This document shows positions 23,201-34,404 of a DNA stretch of 64,000 bases, piece after piece; position 1 is the stretch's first letter, and every line of letters begins with the position of its first letter. The DNA comes from Phoma sp. XZ068 (Eukaryota; Ascomycota; Dothideomycetes; Pleosporales; Didymellaceae): positions 558,001-622,000 of the forward strand of contig RBKR01000022.1 of NCBI GenBank assembly GCA_004835665.1, read 5' to 3'. The position numbers were made by a program, and so were the translations under genes. The notes beneath the pieces were generated by a model. The model ran no database searches. It saw only the letters and a program-made list of their open reading frames with translations, and was not told the origin of the DNA.

Positions 23201-23940
23201 AAGGAGACGACAAGTCGTCTGATGAAGACGAGGAGGACTCGGATGACGATGAGCCTACGAAGCAAAACCTCTCCGATGATGAGGAAGAGCACATTGTTGT
23301 GACACGTCAAGAAGAGGAGCGCGATCCCGAAGCTGAGGCTGACTTCGACCGAGAGCTCGCTAAGCTTATGTCTGAGAGCGCCGACTCCCGCAAGTATGAT
23401 CGCAAGCCTGTTTTCGACGTGCCTCTACCGATGCGCCGTGCTCGCGAGACAGCAACTAACCCCGACGACGGCATAAGCGAAGCTCCCATCCCAGTTGCGC
23501 CATCTAACACAGTAAAGTTCTCACTACTCAGCAAGCGCGGAAACAAGACGCAGACGCGATCGATCGACCTGCCCTCTGACTCGACCTTCGCCGTTGCCAT
23601 GCGTAACAAGCAACAGGCCGAGAAGGAGGAGCAGCAGCGCATCAAGAGCCTCGTTCTGAACTACAACGAAGCTCGTGATGACGTTGACGACACTGGTGAA
23701 TCACCATTTTATTACACCCTCTCGCCTAATACCAATAGAAAACGTACTGATACCCAGCAAGTTCTCGACAAGACGCCCAACCCGTATGCGCAGCCGCGCC
23801 TTGACAAGGCCGGTAACAACCGCAGCAATCAGCGCGCCAGGAAGCTGCAACTCAGCGATGTCAATTGGTATGGCCCCCCTTCATCTCTCCAGCAGAGGTG
23901 TGTCGCGAAGCCGTCCACGTCGGCTGCATCGAAGCCCTAG
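20276..23940 (+). CDS. NMD2: Nonsense-mediated mRNA decay factor UPF2/NMD2
   Basis: Exons 20276-20294, 20342-20377 and 20438-23940 encode 1185 aa. The two tiny 5' exons were recovered by joining frames: MERPRKRELRELNSRAWDD reads into VFPVHGSLDSSMKKN. The start has a CCACCATGG context, and intron 1 carries a TTACTAAC branch site. Three MIF4G-type helical regions fill roughly residues 30-880 (for example ISACYEGLCKLKTPG and VEFIVQDAYALVRPQWK). They are followed by a very acidic segment (about 916-973) and the conserved C-terminal UPF1-binding part (EEERDPEAEADFDRELAKLM, then PVFDVPLPMRR). UPF2 bridges UPF1 and UPF3 in the cytoplasm to trigger decay of transcripts with premature stops. A 62-nt intron-like stretch near the 3' end (23696-23757) is read through here because removing it breaks the frame. 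Confidence 0.92.
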
Positions 23941-24906
23941 GAGGTCGATCAGAGCCGACGTGTTGGCTTCTACACTGCACCTTCTCGCAAGCAACCTCGA
24001 CGTTCGACTTGATCTTTGCTGTTATTCGGCACTTTCTCGACACAGCTAACCATGAGGCCCGCTCTGGGCGACTGATACGCAGGACTTGATTAAACACTAT
24101 GATGCTACAGACAGCACTCACAACGAAACATCCTTGAGCGATAGCATTTGCTTTTGTCTTTGCAAGACATTTAGTGTGTCATAGGGAGTATCAGAGTTTC
24201 TTGAGACTCACAACCTACAACCGCCAAAACTAGCCGCTCCTACGAGCCCGGCCACGCGTCTGCCAACGCAACGCCCAGGCTACCGTACGTACAACCGCAA
24301 TACGCAGCTCGCTAACGACAGAGGACGTACATGCGACGGCAATTTGGAAGCACGAGCGACGGCAGTCACAGATGTCATCGCCTACGACAAGGTTGGCTCG
24401 GGGGACAATAGCATAGAAGGACAGAGGACACAACATATTCCTCTGCAACGGCACACTGATTTTACTCTATTACAATCGATCACAGTCTTTACCGGAATAC
24501 TTTCCGTCGCCCACTCGTTCCTGTGATGTTGAAATGTGAACGTGCAGCAAAGCCCAGATGTCGATGAAATGCTTATAATCAGGGACATGTATCACATGTA
24601 TTATTCTCCTCAGATACCCTTTACTAATCCCCAACTCGCACTGCACCACTCACCAACGCTGTAAACCCACCCATCCATCCATTCTTATTTCCCCCGTACC
24701 AACCTTACCCCCTACCAACCCTCGGCCGGACCCATACAAAATTTTCCACCCACCCCACATCAACCTGAAACTCGGCACCCACCCTCTCAAACCACCTCGT
24801 CCTGACATTTCTTCTCACCTTCTCTCAAATCCTGTATTAATAAATACAACAAAGAATGAAAGTCCCATCAAAGCCGTAGCGCCCACCAGCTTACCAGCAA
24901 GTTGAA
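23941..24906. other. Intergenic, UPF2 3' end to tRNA-Asn
   Basis: The 0.97-kb spacer contains the UPF2 3' UTR. From about 24600 to 24850 the plus strand is strikingly G-poor and C-rich. No gene seen. Confidence 0.5.
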
Positions 24907-25002
24907 TCCTCCGTGGCGCAATTGGCTAGCGCGTCTGACTGTTATCCGCATCTCGCTTGATTGCACATCAGGAGGTTGAAAGTTCGAGCCTTTCCGGGGG
25001 AG
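24907..25002 (+). tRNA. tRNA-Asn (anticodon GTT) with 22-nt intron
   Basis: The cloverleaf folds by hand. Acceptor strands are TCCTCCG (24907-24913) and CGGGGGA (24995-25001, one wobble). The D-arm is GCGC-AATTGGCTA-GCGC. The anticodon stem is TCTGA/TCAGG, with anticodon GTT at 24941-24943. The T-arm is GAAAG-TTCGAGC-CTTTC, and the discriminator base is G25002. A 22-nt intron (24945-24966) sits between positions 37 and 38, the canonical eukaryotic nuclear site. Without it the anticodon arm reads TCTGACTGTTATCAGG, as in other eukaryotic tRNA-Asn. Internal A and B boxes serve as the Pol III promoter. Confidence 0.93.
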
Positions 25003-25409
25003 ATAACATCTTTTTTGCTTTTGTTACTGCTTTTTACTCGTTTTGCTGGACAGGGACGTTATTGTGAGAGTGGGTGGGAGGTTATTTTTGGACGGGAGGT
25101 GGTAAGTGTGTTTGGGCCGGTGGTGGAGGGTGTTGAGGATGTAGAGCGATACTGTTATGCATGTGAAGTTAGTTTTGATCTGTATGGAATTAAATGGTTG
25201 GTTGTGTATTGTCCTGGTCGATTGAGACGACGTGGTTCTATCTGTCGTGGAGGAGGGTGAGTATGAACGTGCTTGAACATGCGCAGCAGCGTACAAAGCA
25301 CGCTGTCGACATTCGATGTTGAGTTCAAGTATGTGTGAGAGATGGTAGGGTCGTTGTATTATAGGTTTATAGCAAAGTGTCCGGAAGACCATGGAGCAAC
25401 CGCCTCCCC
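25003..25409. other. Intergenic, tRNA-Asn to END3 3' end
   Basis: C-poor, G/T-rich on the plus strand from about 25020 to 25260. It contains the END3 3' UTR on the minus strand. The open frames here are a by-product of this bias. No gene seen. Confidence 0.5.
25011..25016 (+). terminator. Pol III T-run terminator of tRNA-Asn
   Basis: Six consecutive T eight bases after the mature tRNA 3' end, the standard RNA polymerase III stop signal. Confidence 0.8.
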
Positions 25410-26612
25410 TCACCGCGCCTTCTCATCATCAATCTGCCGCCTCAGATCCTCCAGGACGTCGTTGCGCCGCTGGAGGTGGCTCTCCAGCCCCTCAACCTGC
25501 TCCTTGACCGTATCGATCTCCTCCCTGATGCCGCCGAGCCCCTTGACAGCACCACCCTCATCGTTGTCCAGGTCGCGCAGGACGTTGCGCTTGTAGTCGA
25601 GCAGCGACTCGAGTTCGCGCTTCACCAGTGCGGGCGTCGAGTCCTTGGATCGCCCGTGCCGCCGGTTCTGTGCCTCCTTCTCGACGTCTGCGATCTTGGA
25701 CTCGAGCTCCTTCAGCTGCTTCTTGAGGCGCACTTCCTCCCAGTCCTCGGTTGTGCGGCCCCCGAAGTCTGTGCCCTTGGCGCGCGCGCCGTAGTTTGCT
25801 GCGCGGTCGCCAACACCGAGGCGTGTGAGGTATGCGTCGCCGAACTTGGCTTTCCTTCCAGTAGCCGTGTTCTCGTCGTTGCTGGTTGCCCAGCGGTTCT
25901 GCCCGGATGCGTTGACGTCGTAGTCGATGTGGGCTTTTTCGAAGCTGCTTCGCAGACTCGGGGGCACGCTCCTTGGCACGCGGTAGCCTTCTGAGCGCTG
26001 GTTGAGGATGTGCAGGAAGGCGAGGGTGGCGTCCTTGCCGACGCTCTCGCGCGCCTTCGGGTTGACGAGGTTCCACGCGAACCGCACGTCAGAGTCGGGC
26101 ACGTTGTCGAGGCTGTCGAACAGGCCGGAGAGGCTCTCGAAGCTTATATTCCCGTGCGAGTCGCGGTTCGCCGTGTAGATCTCCTCGTACTTGCTCTTGT
26201 CGCTCGGACTCATGTACCAATCAAACCCGTCCCTCAGGCCCGGGGTATCGTCGTCGTCCTCTACGCTCTCAAATTGCTGTCCCCCGCTCAACGCCCGTGT
26301 GGCCTGCACGAGATGTGCTTTCGACTCCGGGACTAGCCAGTCGGGCAGCGTTTGCGGGACGTCGGACGATATGCCGTTGATGAGGTCGAAGATGAGGCGC
26401 ATCGCTACGCAGAACTCTTCAAAGTCGAGCTTGCCGTCATTGTCGACGTCGGCGAGGTCCCATACGCGCTCGAGCTGGTCGTCGCGGAGGTGCGAGTTCT
26501 TGAGAACGGGCGCGGCTTGGGCGCCGTCGAGGTGCGTGCCGCCATTGGAGAGGGAGCTGAAGATCTCCCAGTACTTTTCGATTTCGTCTTGTTCGATGCG
26601 ATTTGGCGGCAT
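25410..26612 (-). CDS. END3: END3, actin-regulatory/endocytic EH-domain protein
   Basis: Intronless, 400 aa from ATG 26612 (MPPNRIEQDEIEKYW). The frame is open further 5' but that part is promoter-like. The N-terminal EH domain includes a complete EF-hand loop at about 55-66 (DVDNDGKLDFEE). A second EH-like region follows at about 130-220 (WYMSPSDKSKYEEIY). The C-terminal part from about 290 is a coiled coil with heptad-like Leu/Lys/Glu (EEVRLKKQLKELESKI and later). End3 forms the Pan1-Sla1-End3 coat complex at endocytic sites and links actin assembly to membrane uptake. In yeast, endocytosis mutants also mislocalise chitin synthase Chs3, which makes its place between chitin synthase genes noteworthy. 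Confidence 0.93.
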   Translation of the reverse strand: MPPNRIEQDEIEKYWEIFSSLSNGGTHLDGAQAAPVLKNSHLRDDQLERVWDLADVDNDGKLDFEEFCVAMRLIFDLINGISSDVPQTLPDWLVPESKAHLVQATRALSGGQQFESVEDDDDTPGLRDGFDWYMSPSDKSKYEEIYTANRDSHGNISFESLSGLFDSLDNVPDSDVRFAWNLVNPKARESVGKDATLAFLHILNQRSEGYRVPRSVPPSLRSSFEKAHIDYDVNASGQNRWATSNDENTATGRKAKFGDAYLTRLGVGDRAANYGARAKGTDFGGRTTEDWEEVRLKKQLKELESKIADVEKEAQNRRHGRSKDSTPALVKRELESLLDYKRNVLRDLDNDEGGAVKGLGGIREEIDTVKEQVEGLESHLQRRNDVLEDLRRQIDDEKAR

Positions 26613-26997
26613 GGTGGGCGGTGGGCTGGTTGTTGTGTGAAGGTGAGCTTGGTGGGTTGGGCTGGCCTGGCGGTCCGCGGCGGAGCTGGGACGGGGTTGG
26701 CTCGCCAGGGGCAATGACGCGTTACTTAGTTGAACACCACAAGATAGCAATGAATGACATGACAGCACAACCTCGAATTACTATATAATCTCCGTCATTA
26801 TCTGTACAATCGATGCTAAATCCAATGCAACTAGACTCCGACCATGCAAAATCCCTTGCAGGTCCCCAATGTTTTCCTATAAAATGCGCCGGAGAAAGGA
26901 GCGACTATCTGCAACGATATAGTAGTTCCGTCGAGGGGACATGTCAAATATACAACAAACACCGCAAATGCAAATAAAACATGTTTCACACCAGCTC
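26613..26997. other. Intergenic, END3 promoter and class VII chitin synthase 3' end
   Basis: 385 bp between the END3 start codon and the stop of the class VII chitin synthase, both on the minus strand. No gene seen. Confidence 0.5.
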
Positions 26998-29900
26998 CTA
27001 ACCCATCAACGCCAGCTCGGTGTCGATGGTCTGGTTGAGGAAGATCTTCCTCTCGCCAGTCAGCTGTGTCTGCAGCCTCTGCTCAGCGAGCGCCACGAGC
27101 TGCTTCTTGGTCATCGAGTCGAGGTCGCCCTCCTGCAGGCACGTGCGAACAACGTTGACAATCGTTGCGTCACTGGGGCCGTTCATCATGCTCTGGAAGT
27201 TGACTGTGCTGCCGGGGCGCGATTGACCGTAGCCAAGAGGGCTTCGTCCGCGGACCGGTGGCGTCGAAGCCATGAGGTTGTCTGAGCTCTGGAACCCACC
27301 AACACTTGGACGGGTGCCGTAGGGCGATGCATCGTACTGATCGCTCATACCACCCATCGACATGAGACGGCTCTGGTGAGGGTTCTGGTGAGGGTGATCC
27401 TGGTACCGCGAGAAGTTCGAGTACGTCGATTGGCGTGTCTGCATGCCCTGGTAGGGGCCTGGCGACTGAGGAGGCATGTGAGAGATGTGGTGCATGTTGG
27501 ACATGATGGTCGAGGCTGGCTTGACCGACGAGTAGACAGATTGCATGTCGTTCATCTCATATGTATCGTCCTCGTAAGCATTGAAACCGCCCTTCTCCGA
27601 TGTTTGGCCAGGAAGGCCTCGGCGACCAGGAAGCTCGTTTCGCTCGGCGTACTCGTCCCATCGCATCATGGGGATAGACTTGGGATCGAAGCCCTCATCC
27701 TCAGTAAGAACAGCCTTCTTCTGGCCCTTCTCGCCAATGACGACACGTGTGCTACCCCAGGAGAAATCATCTTGCTTCCAGAAGGAGTAGAGAGGCAGAA
27801 CCAGGGAGTAGATGGGGAAAGCCAAAAGGTAGATCAACATCCATCCAATGTGCTGCCACTGGCGCTTGATGATGAAGATCAGAGCCTGTAGACCGTAGAC
27901 ACCAGCAAGCATGACAATCGAGATCAAGGGGAGTGGACCAGTGCCAGACGAAACCGTGTAGATCAGGTAGACGAGGTAGGCGCAGATGGAGGGGAGGGTG
28001 AGTGTTCCGAACAGATCGATGAAGACCACGAAACGCATGGAGAAACAACAGAAACCACAGAGATCCTTGATGAAGACAAGTTCAGCCAGGTTGTGGATGG
28101 TCGAGTTAATCCAGCGACGTCTCTGAGAAAGTAGAATGCTCCATGTCTCGGGGGCAGCCGTGAGAGCGTAGGCGTCGGGGATGAACTTGTAAGACATGGT
28201 CGGAAAATGCTTCGTCATCAAGGTCGTCAAGTAACGATCCTCACCAAGCGAAAGTAGGTTCTTCTTGTGCAGGGTATCGACAACACAATCGGCGTAGTCT
28301 TTGATGACCTTGTCGGAGATGATGAGAGGCTTGCCCTTGTCAGCTGTTCGCAAACGGTACATACAGAAACTAGAATCGTCAGCTGAGTTTATATACAACG
28401 AGGAGTGAACTTACCATCCAGGCAAACAAGTGACACTGCCGAACAAACTTTCGAAGGCCTTGGCAAGATGATGGGAGATGTAGTACTCGTAAACCTGAAT
28501 CATGGTCCACCATGACTGCTCTTCGTTCTCCAGACTGGTCTCACCACAGATACCGGCGATCTTGGAGTCGTTGGCACAGCTTGCTACGAGACGATTGAGA
28601 GCATCAGGCCTGACCATGGTATCGGCGTCGACCATGAGGAGGTATTCGTAGAGCTCGGGATCCACACCAATGATGTTGTTGATCTGGTGAAACATTTCCA
28701 GTTCGAGAGGGTTCATCTGGGCGCGGTGGTGGACACGGTTGAGGAAGCTCATGAGCAGGATTTGAGAGTCACGTTTGCCACGGTTACCAGGCTTGCTCTT
28801 GGACTGCTCAGACTCCTTGCCCATCTTGACGACAACAAGATACGGGACAACGTTGCCCTCGAACTCGTAGAGACCGGAGTAGACCTTGCCGTAGTTGAGC
28901 TGCTGGCTGCCTTCGCCAACAGACCAGAACGGAAGAGCGGGAGGGTCAACCTTGGGATCGACACCGAGAATATCCAGTACGATTTTGGGTGTAGGGCGAT
29001 CGTTACCACCTCCGACAATCATTCCGTCGCAGACAACGCAAATGAGCTTGCGTTTGTTATCGTAGGCAAGCGCGGTCAAAGAGTCGAGACCTTTTCGGAT
29101 GTGCTCCTCTCCTTCCGTGTATGCAGGAACCTGGCAAATGACGAACTTGTCCTGGTTGGCGGGGCGCTTGCGAGACCCAAGCTGCAACGCGGCTAAGAAC
29201 TTGACAACGATAACCGAGCACAATATGATGGTGACAGCAAGCAGGATGTAGTCGTTGATTCGGCACTTGATAGTCTTACGGAAGTCCGTCTTTCCGACGT
29301 AGAAGGTGTTCTTCAGGCACTGAAGGTTGTAGGACTGGGCTGTAGCGTTCAGGTTGTTCTCAAAGTCTTCCTTGAGATCGGTTCCAGCGTTGCTCTTGAC
29401 AAGGTCAACGAACTTAGAGTCGAGGAATTTGTACTCGGCGCCTTCGTTGGTGACATCGAGAGTCTTGAAGTAATCAGTCAGATCGTAAACATCGTCGCCA
29501 AATGTGAACCACATGTGGTTCTCATCCTCGCCTTCGTCCTTGATCCTCTTTGAGTCCCAGACGAGGTCACCCTTTCGGAATTCTTTAATGGCAGGTAGGA
29601 AGACATTTGGGTACCAGTCCTCCTTCTTCAAGGCGGCGCTGTCAGCCAGGTTGGTCTGGGATCCAGACTTGTGAACACCCAAGGAGTTGGTAATGGTGGT
29701 GTTGGATGTTAGGAACAGCTGTCGGTTACGTGTAGTGTCCTCAATCAGGTTCGGGCAGGAAAGATACAGTGGCGGCATAATGTAAGGGTCCATGTTGACA
29801 CCGGCAAACTCGATCATGTTGGTCCGGGAAGCTTCGGTGTTGGAGTCGCTGTGCTGTTTCTTCCAGAATGAGGTCAAGTCGTACACAACGCCATGGTGGC

Positions 29901-32399
29901 TGACGAAGAAATCATTCTCACCCTGATGAGTAGATACTTCTTTCTCGCTATAGACCTTGTCTTTGTTGGGGCACAGGAGCTTTCCAAAGGCGACAATGTA
30001 GAACACGATAGTTGCGTTGAGGAGAAGGATCAGGAAGACCAGGACGAACTTTTCTCTCCACGCCATGCGGACGTCCGGTCGCTTCATACGGCCGACCCAT
30101 TTGAGAAGGGGCGAGGGAATGAAGCATGTTACGGCCCAGACGAAGGCGATCCACATGCGTCGAGTTGCAGTGATCGGCATCTCAGTAACCATAGAGTTGC
30201 CGCCAGTCTCAGCATCGTAGTAAGTGATGCCCTTGCTCTCATCACCCTTGCCACCGAGGCCGTAGTCACCAGCTCCTGTCATGGGTACGGTAGCCGTTGT
30301 GGGCGCCACGGACTTTGCATCCGCGGGTAGTGCCAGGCTTGGCGTGCTCTGGAATGGATTTTGCGGCTGCTGCTCTGGGAGAGGGGGGAAGAAGCCGCTG
30401 CCGGTCATACTAGGAGGTTCTTGGGCAGGGTAGCCGCTCTCGAGGCCACCAGCTCCAACCATACCTCCCAACATACCCGCGTTCAAGCCTTGGTTTCCGT
30501 TCATTTGTTCAAGCTGAGACTCGGCCTCCCACCAAGTGCCTTCCCTCATCCAGATACGCTCGTTGCCAACAACGACTTCGCCGTTGCTCCAACCACGCTG
30601 CAGCGTCCAGTTTGTGATGCCGTCTTTGCCGTCCATACAGCCCAGTGCTGCGTAACGCTCGTAGAACTCGTGGACGTCGAAGTCGGCGGTGAAGTCAAGG
30701 TAACGGTTGCGGCGGTTGGCCCACTCTGGCAAGCGCCATTCGCGCAATTGGCGCGAGACGACACCGGCTTGCCAAGTAGAGTTGAGATCCTGTGTCACCG
30801 AGCTGGGAATAACATCAGTGGGGTGGATGGCCAACTGGAACCAGACTCTGCTGCTAGCCACGGTCATAGGCAGGTCAAGACGGTTGTGCTTGCCGAGTAC
30901 GATGCCACTCTGCGGCACAGGGTAGAGAAGCTTCCTGACGAAGTTGCCCTCCTCGACATCGATGGCAATCTTATCGAGCACAGCTTCACGCTTCTCAAGC
31001 TCAGACTCGTGCTCGCGAAGCGCAGCACCATCAATGCCGAGATCGGCTTCACAGCTCTGTACAGCATCCCTCATGCTCTCGAGCACGGAGTTGCCGGCTG
31101 GTGAAATCTGGACGCCGTCGGCCTTCATCTCGGCGTTGATGCCTTCTGTGTCATCGAAGACGGTTCGCAGAGCAATGGCCTTGCCAACGGTACGGCTTGG
31201 AATCTCGACAATCGTGATGTTTACCAGGTCCATGCCGTCGGCTTCAGACTCGGGTGTCATAACGCCGGGGTGGCTAGCATCGCTGTTGGATGAAGAGAAT
31301 CCAGTGCGTGCCTTCCTGATGTCGTTCTTGATAGTAGCGTTCGCTTGTGTAAGAACGTAGTCGACAACGGCTTCGTAGATACCACCGATGGCCACCTCCC
31401 GCTCGTTTGAGCCAAGCTGCTGCTTGAACATGTCCGGCGAGATGTCGAGAAGCGAGCCGCAGTCCTGGCATGCCGCATCCAGCTTCTCCTCATCCAGGAA
31501 GTAATCCAGGGTGTTGCCCAGCTTCAGCAATGCAGCCAAAGTGCTGATCACGTCACGCAGCTTTTGCCCCTTAATGCCAATGTTCTTGAGGTTCGTGCGG
31601 AAGTCCTCGGCAGCGGCCGCATCATCGGCATCGGGGAGGAAGGACGGCGGGTCGTAGGTGCCTGATCGGTTGAGAAGGGCGTATTTATCGAGAGACTGGA
31701 TGTCGAGAATGTCCCTTTCTTGCTTGCTAGCGGAGCTCGAGTTCAGGTAGTAGAAGACATCGAATGCACGGAAGCCAGTGTGGGCAGGAACCTGCAAGAG
31801 GCCTTGCCTTGTGTCGAGTCCAGCGGTGGAGAGCTTGATCTCGGCCCCCCTGCACTCGCCGAGAATGTCGATTGTGAAGACGGCAGCGAGGGCGGAGTAG
31901 CGCGGCGCGGAGGGGTTCTGTGGCGTGACGCAGTGTGTGAAGGGCTTGAGTGCCTCGAGTGCGACGTAGAAACTGTCGGGCAGAGACACTGGCAGGCCTG
32001 AAATGGTGGGTGCGAACAACGAGGGGGTGGACTCGTGGAGGGAGCTGTGTAAACAAGTCAGTCTTGTGCATGGCAGTGGCAGCGGCAGAAGGGTACCCAC
32101 CTCAACACAACAGTGCCGTCCTCTACTCGTCGACGAGCGTGCTCATATGCCTTTCGGACGAGCTCGAGGTCGACAGTGCCCCCGATACGGCCGTTCTCCA
32201 TGGTCTTTGCATTGACCCATGTGTTGACAACCAGACTGGTGCTGGGCTCCAGGCTGTAGGGTTGGCCATTTTTGAATGCCGAGTTGAGCGTGTTCAGCAG
32301 CGTGGTGGTGGACACCTGCGTGTTGGCAGCGGCGGCACGCGGAGCGTTTGTCGAGGCCGTCGAGTAGACCGACATGCGCGAGTTGTTTACGAAGCTCAT
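26998..32399 (-). CDS. csmB: Class VII chitin synthase with reduced myosin-like domain (CsmB type)
   Basis: Exons 32399-32101, 32044-28415 and 28369-26998 (introns 56 and 45 nt) encode 1766 aa. Residues about 80-480 are a shortened myosin motor-like region without a P-loop. Two membrane segments follow (about 728-747 and 766-788), then a cytochrome b5-like region (HHGVVYDLTSFWKK, about 815). Another helix lies at about 1031-1052. The GT2 chitin synthase core has VPAYTEGEEH, VDADT (about 1238-1242), GEDRYLTT and QRRRW at 1392-1396. Several C-terminal helices precede a Ser/Pro-rich tail and a final DEK_C-type domain (IVNVVRTCLQEGDLDSMTKKQ). The enzyme synthesises chitin at hyphal tips and septa. 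The gene is head-to-head with the class V gene, the arrangement known for csmA/csmB of Aspergillus nidulans. Confidence 0.93.
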
Positions 32400-34404
32400 G
32401 GTCGCGGGTGGAGGCAGATGGCCCCTTCCGTGAACAATGGAGTAAGTTGACCCTCAGATATGGGGTATGCGGTCGTCGCAGACCGTGGAATGGATGCAGC
32501 GAGCGTCAGAAGCGATTGTGGTGTCTCTCCTTGCCCTTGATGGCTGGGATGGCGTTCAGGTGTCACGGCGTGGGCGTAGGCCGCGGTGCTTGCACTGACA
32601 GAACGAGGGGAAGTATTAAACGAGAGTGTATAAGAAAGAAGAACCCTACATGCACCCAACGACAAGACTCGTCGAGCGGAGATACAGAGGAGTGGTAATG
32701 TTTGTTGGCTCAGGGCGACTTTCTCCATTCCTCAGCGCGACGGGGGCTTGCACTTCCTCCCGCTCAGGCAAAGCGCGGCTGTATTGTTAGACCGGTTTAG
32801 GCGCCTCCTGACGAGCACTGCGCCAGAGCCGTGGAGGAGCCAGCTTCCGCGCAGGGATGCCAGGTCTTGCCCTCGTCGCCACTAGAGCTCAGGCCGCCGT
32901 CCGATTGATCAATTTGGGCTCTGGAGCAGCGGATATTTTTAGCCTGTTTTATTGTTTACGCTCCTAGAGGAAGTTGCCGACCTCTCAACATTCACGCGAT
33001 GTCACGGCTGCGCACGGTGCGAGACATGTTTCTGGCGCTCTTCTTCTGAGGCCTTCTATCGATAAGACGGACAGGCCGTGATTGACAGGAGGCGTGTTAC
33101 TAGCAGACTCTGGGCTGCGGAACAGACAAGCCACCTCGGAGAGCGTGGATGAGGATGTCCGCCAACCTCCCCTTCATCTTGTCATCTAAATTGCCTGTTC
33201 GAACGCATATTTTTTTGCCAACGCCGCCCACTCTTGCAGCAGCAATCTGACACTTTTCTCGTCGAAAGACTTGACGTCAAGGATGAGCGGTCGCTATCTC
33301 GGAACGCCGTTTCATGCCTGTCGTTCAATACGGGTGCACTCCACCATGGCGCCGTGCGCGTATTGCCCCCATTGAATGTTGAATTTATGCGCGCTCAGCC
33401 TCTGCGTCTCGAGCTTCCTTTTCTTATGCTCACACGAGCACTACGAGCTGCTGACCCAAGACGACGACGGCGATAGGGTGCTGCCACCCAGCGCGTCTGC
33501 ACATGTTCTGTTGTGGTGTTCTGTCGATGGCGTCCGCCGAGGTGGGTACGCGCAATCGATACGCAGCTAGCGCACACAGCATGAATTCAGTGGTGATGAT
33601 CGCTCCCCTCTCCAGAGCGGCGGGCTAGCAGACCGTTGGTTGTGATGCAGAGGCGGGTCGGGGTCGATGCCCGCAGCCATGCGAAAGGACGGCCGTCTTG
33701 TGAGACACAGGGGGAGCAACATTCGGAAGACGCTGCTGTCGAGTCACCTTGCCATGCAGTGCTCGTTCTGCCATGTCGCTGTATACCTCGACACAGGCTG
33801 AGGCTGCTCCCGCCATCTACCAGCAGCTGCTGCGTGCCCGCAGTGCTCATCAGTCAGCAGGGCAAAGGACCCATGGTGGAGCCGTGAAGTATATTCGGAG
33901 CGACAATAGACAGGATCTGCATAAAGGGGCTGCAAAAATAGATAGATTACGCCCGCACAAGTCTCCCAGTCAACACAGACCAACGGGCGGCGAATGGCAA
34001 GCTAGAATCCCAGCAGCCCCATCATTTTGAGCAGACGGCCATTCCAACCCCTTTGCTGCTGTCAACGGGCCTCCAGCTGCGTTTCCTGTATTTTCCTTCG
34101 TTTTAGGACTTTTCACCACATTCGCTGATAATAATTGTATTCACCTGCACGGCTCGACACAGCAACTCGCACCGAGCGTGTTGTCCTGTAGTATTGCTCC
34201 TGAAGCCTGCTGCATTCCAGCTGTACATAATCTCGGTTCCATAACAGCGCGCGACCACATACCACCACCTCCACGTCCAGCAGGACGCCATTCGCGCCAA
34301 GGTTCGACGGGGACACTCGAGGTCAACTGCCGCCTGGCACACAGTCGCTTCTGCTTGACACCTCCATTCGCTCCACAGTCCCACGGGGACGCGTCCATCC
34401 GACC
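32400..34404. promoter_or_regulatory. 2.0-kb bidirectional promoter of chitin synthases VII and V
   Basis: Separates the divergent start codons of the class VII (-) and class V (+) genes. Long leaders and shared control elements are expected. It contains the 12-bp palindrome CTTGACGTCAAG at 33270-33281. The short frames in it are unsupported. Confidence 0.6.
33270..33281. promoter_or_regulatory. 12-bp palindrome CTTGACGTCAAG with CRE core
   Basis: Perfect self-complementary 12-mer containing TGACGTCA, the ATF/CREB bZIP consensus. It sits 0.87 kb from the class VII start and 1.12 kb from the class V start, so it could serve both genes. A perfect 12-bp palindrome is unlikely by chance at one given place, but binding has not been shown. 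Confidence 0.5.

Noticed and set aside
22264..23310. 348-codon open frame antisense to UPF2
   Set aside because: Mirror frame of a recognised conserved protein. The translation is Val/Leu-rich with no domain.
25024..25413. 129-codon minus-strand frame downstream of END3
   Set aside because: It lies in a compositionally skewed spacer, gives a low-complexity Thr/Ser/His/Leu translation and runs into the END3 3' end.
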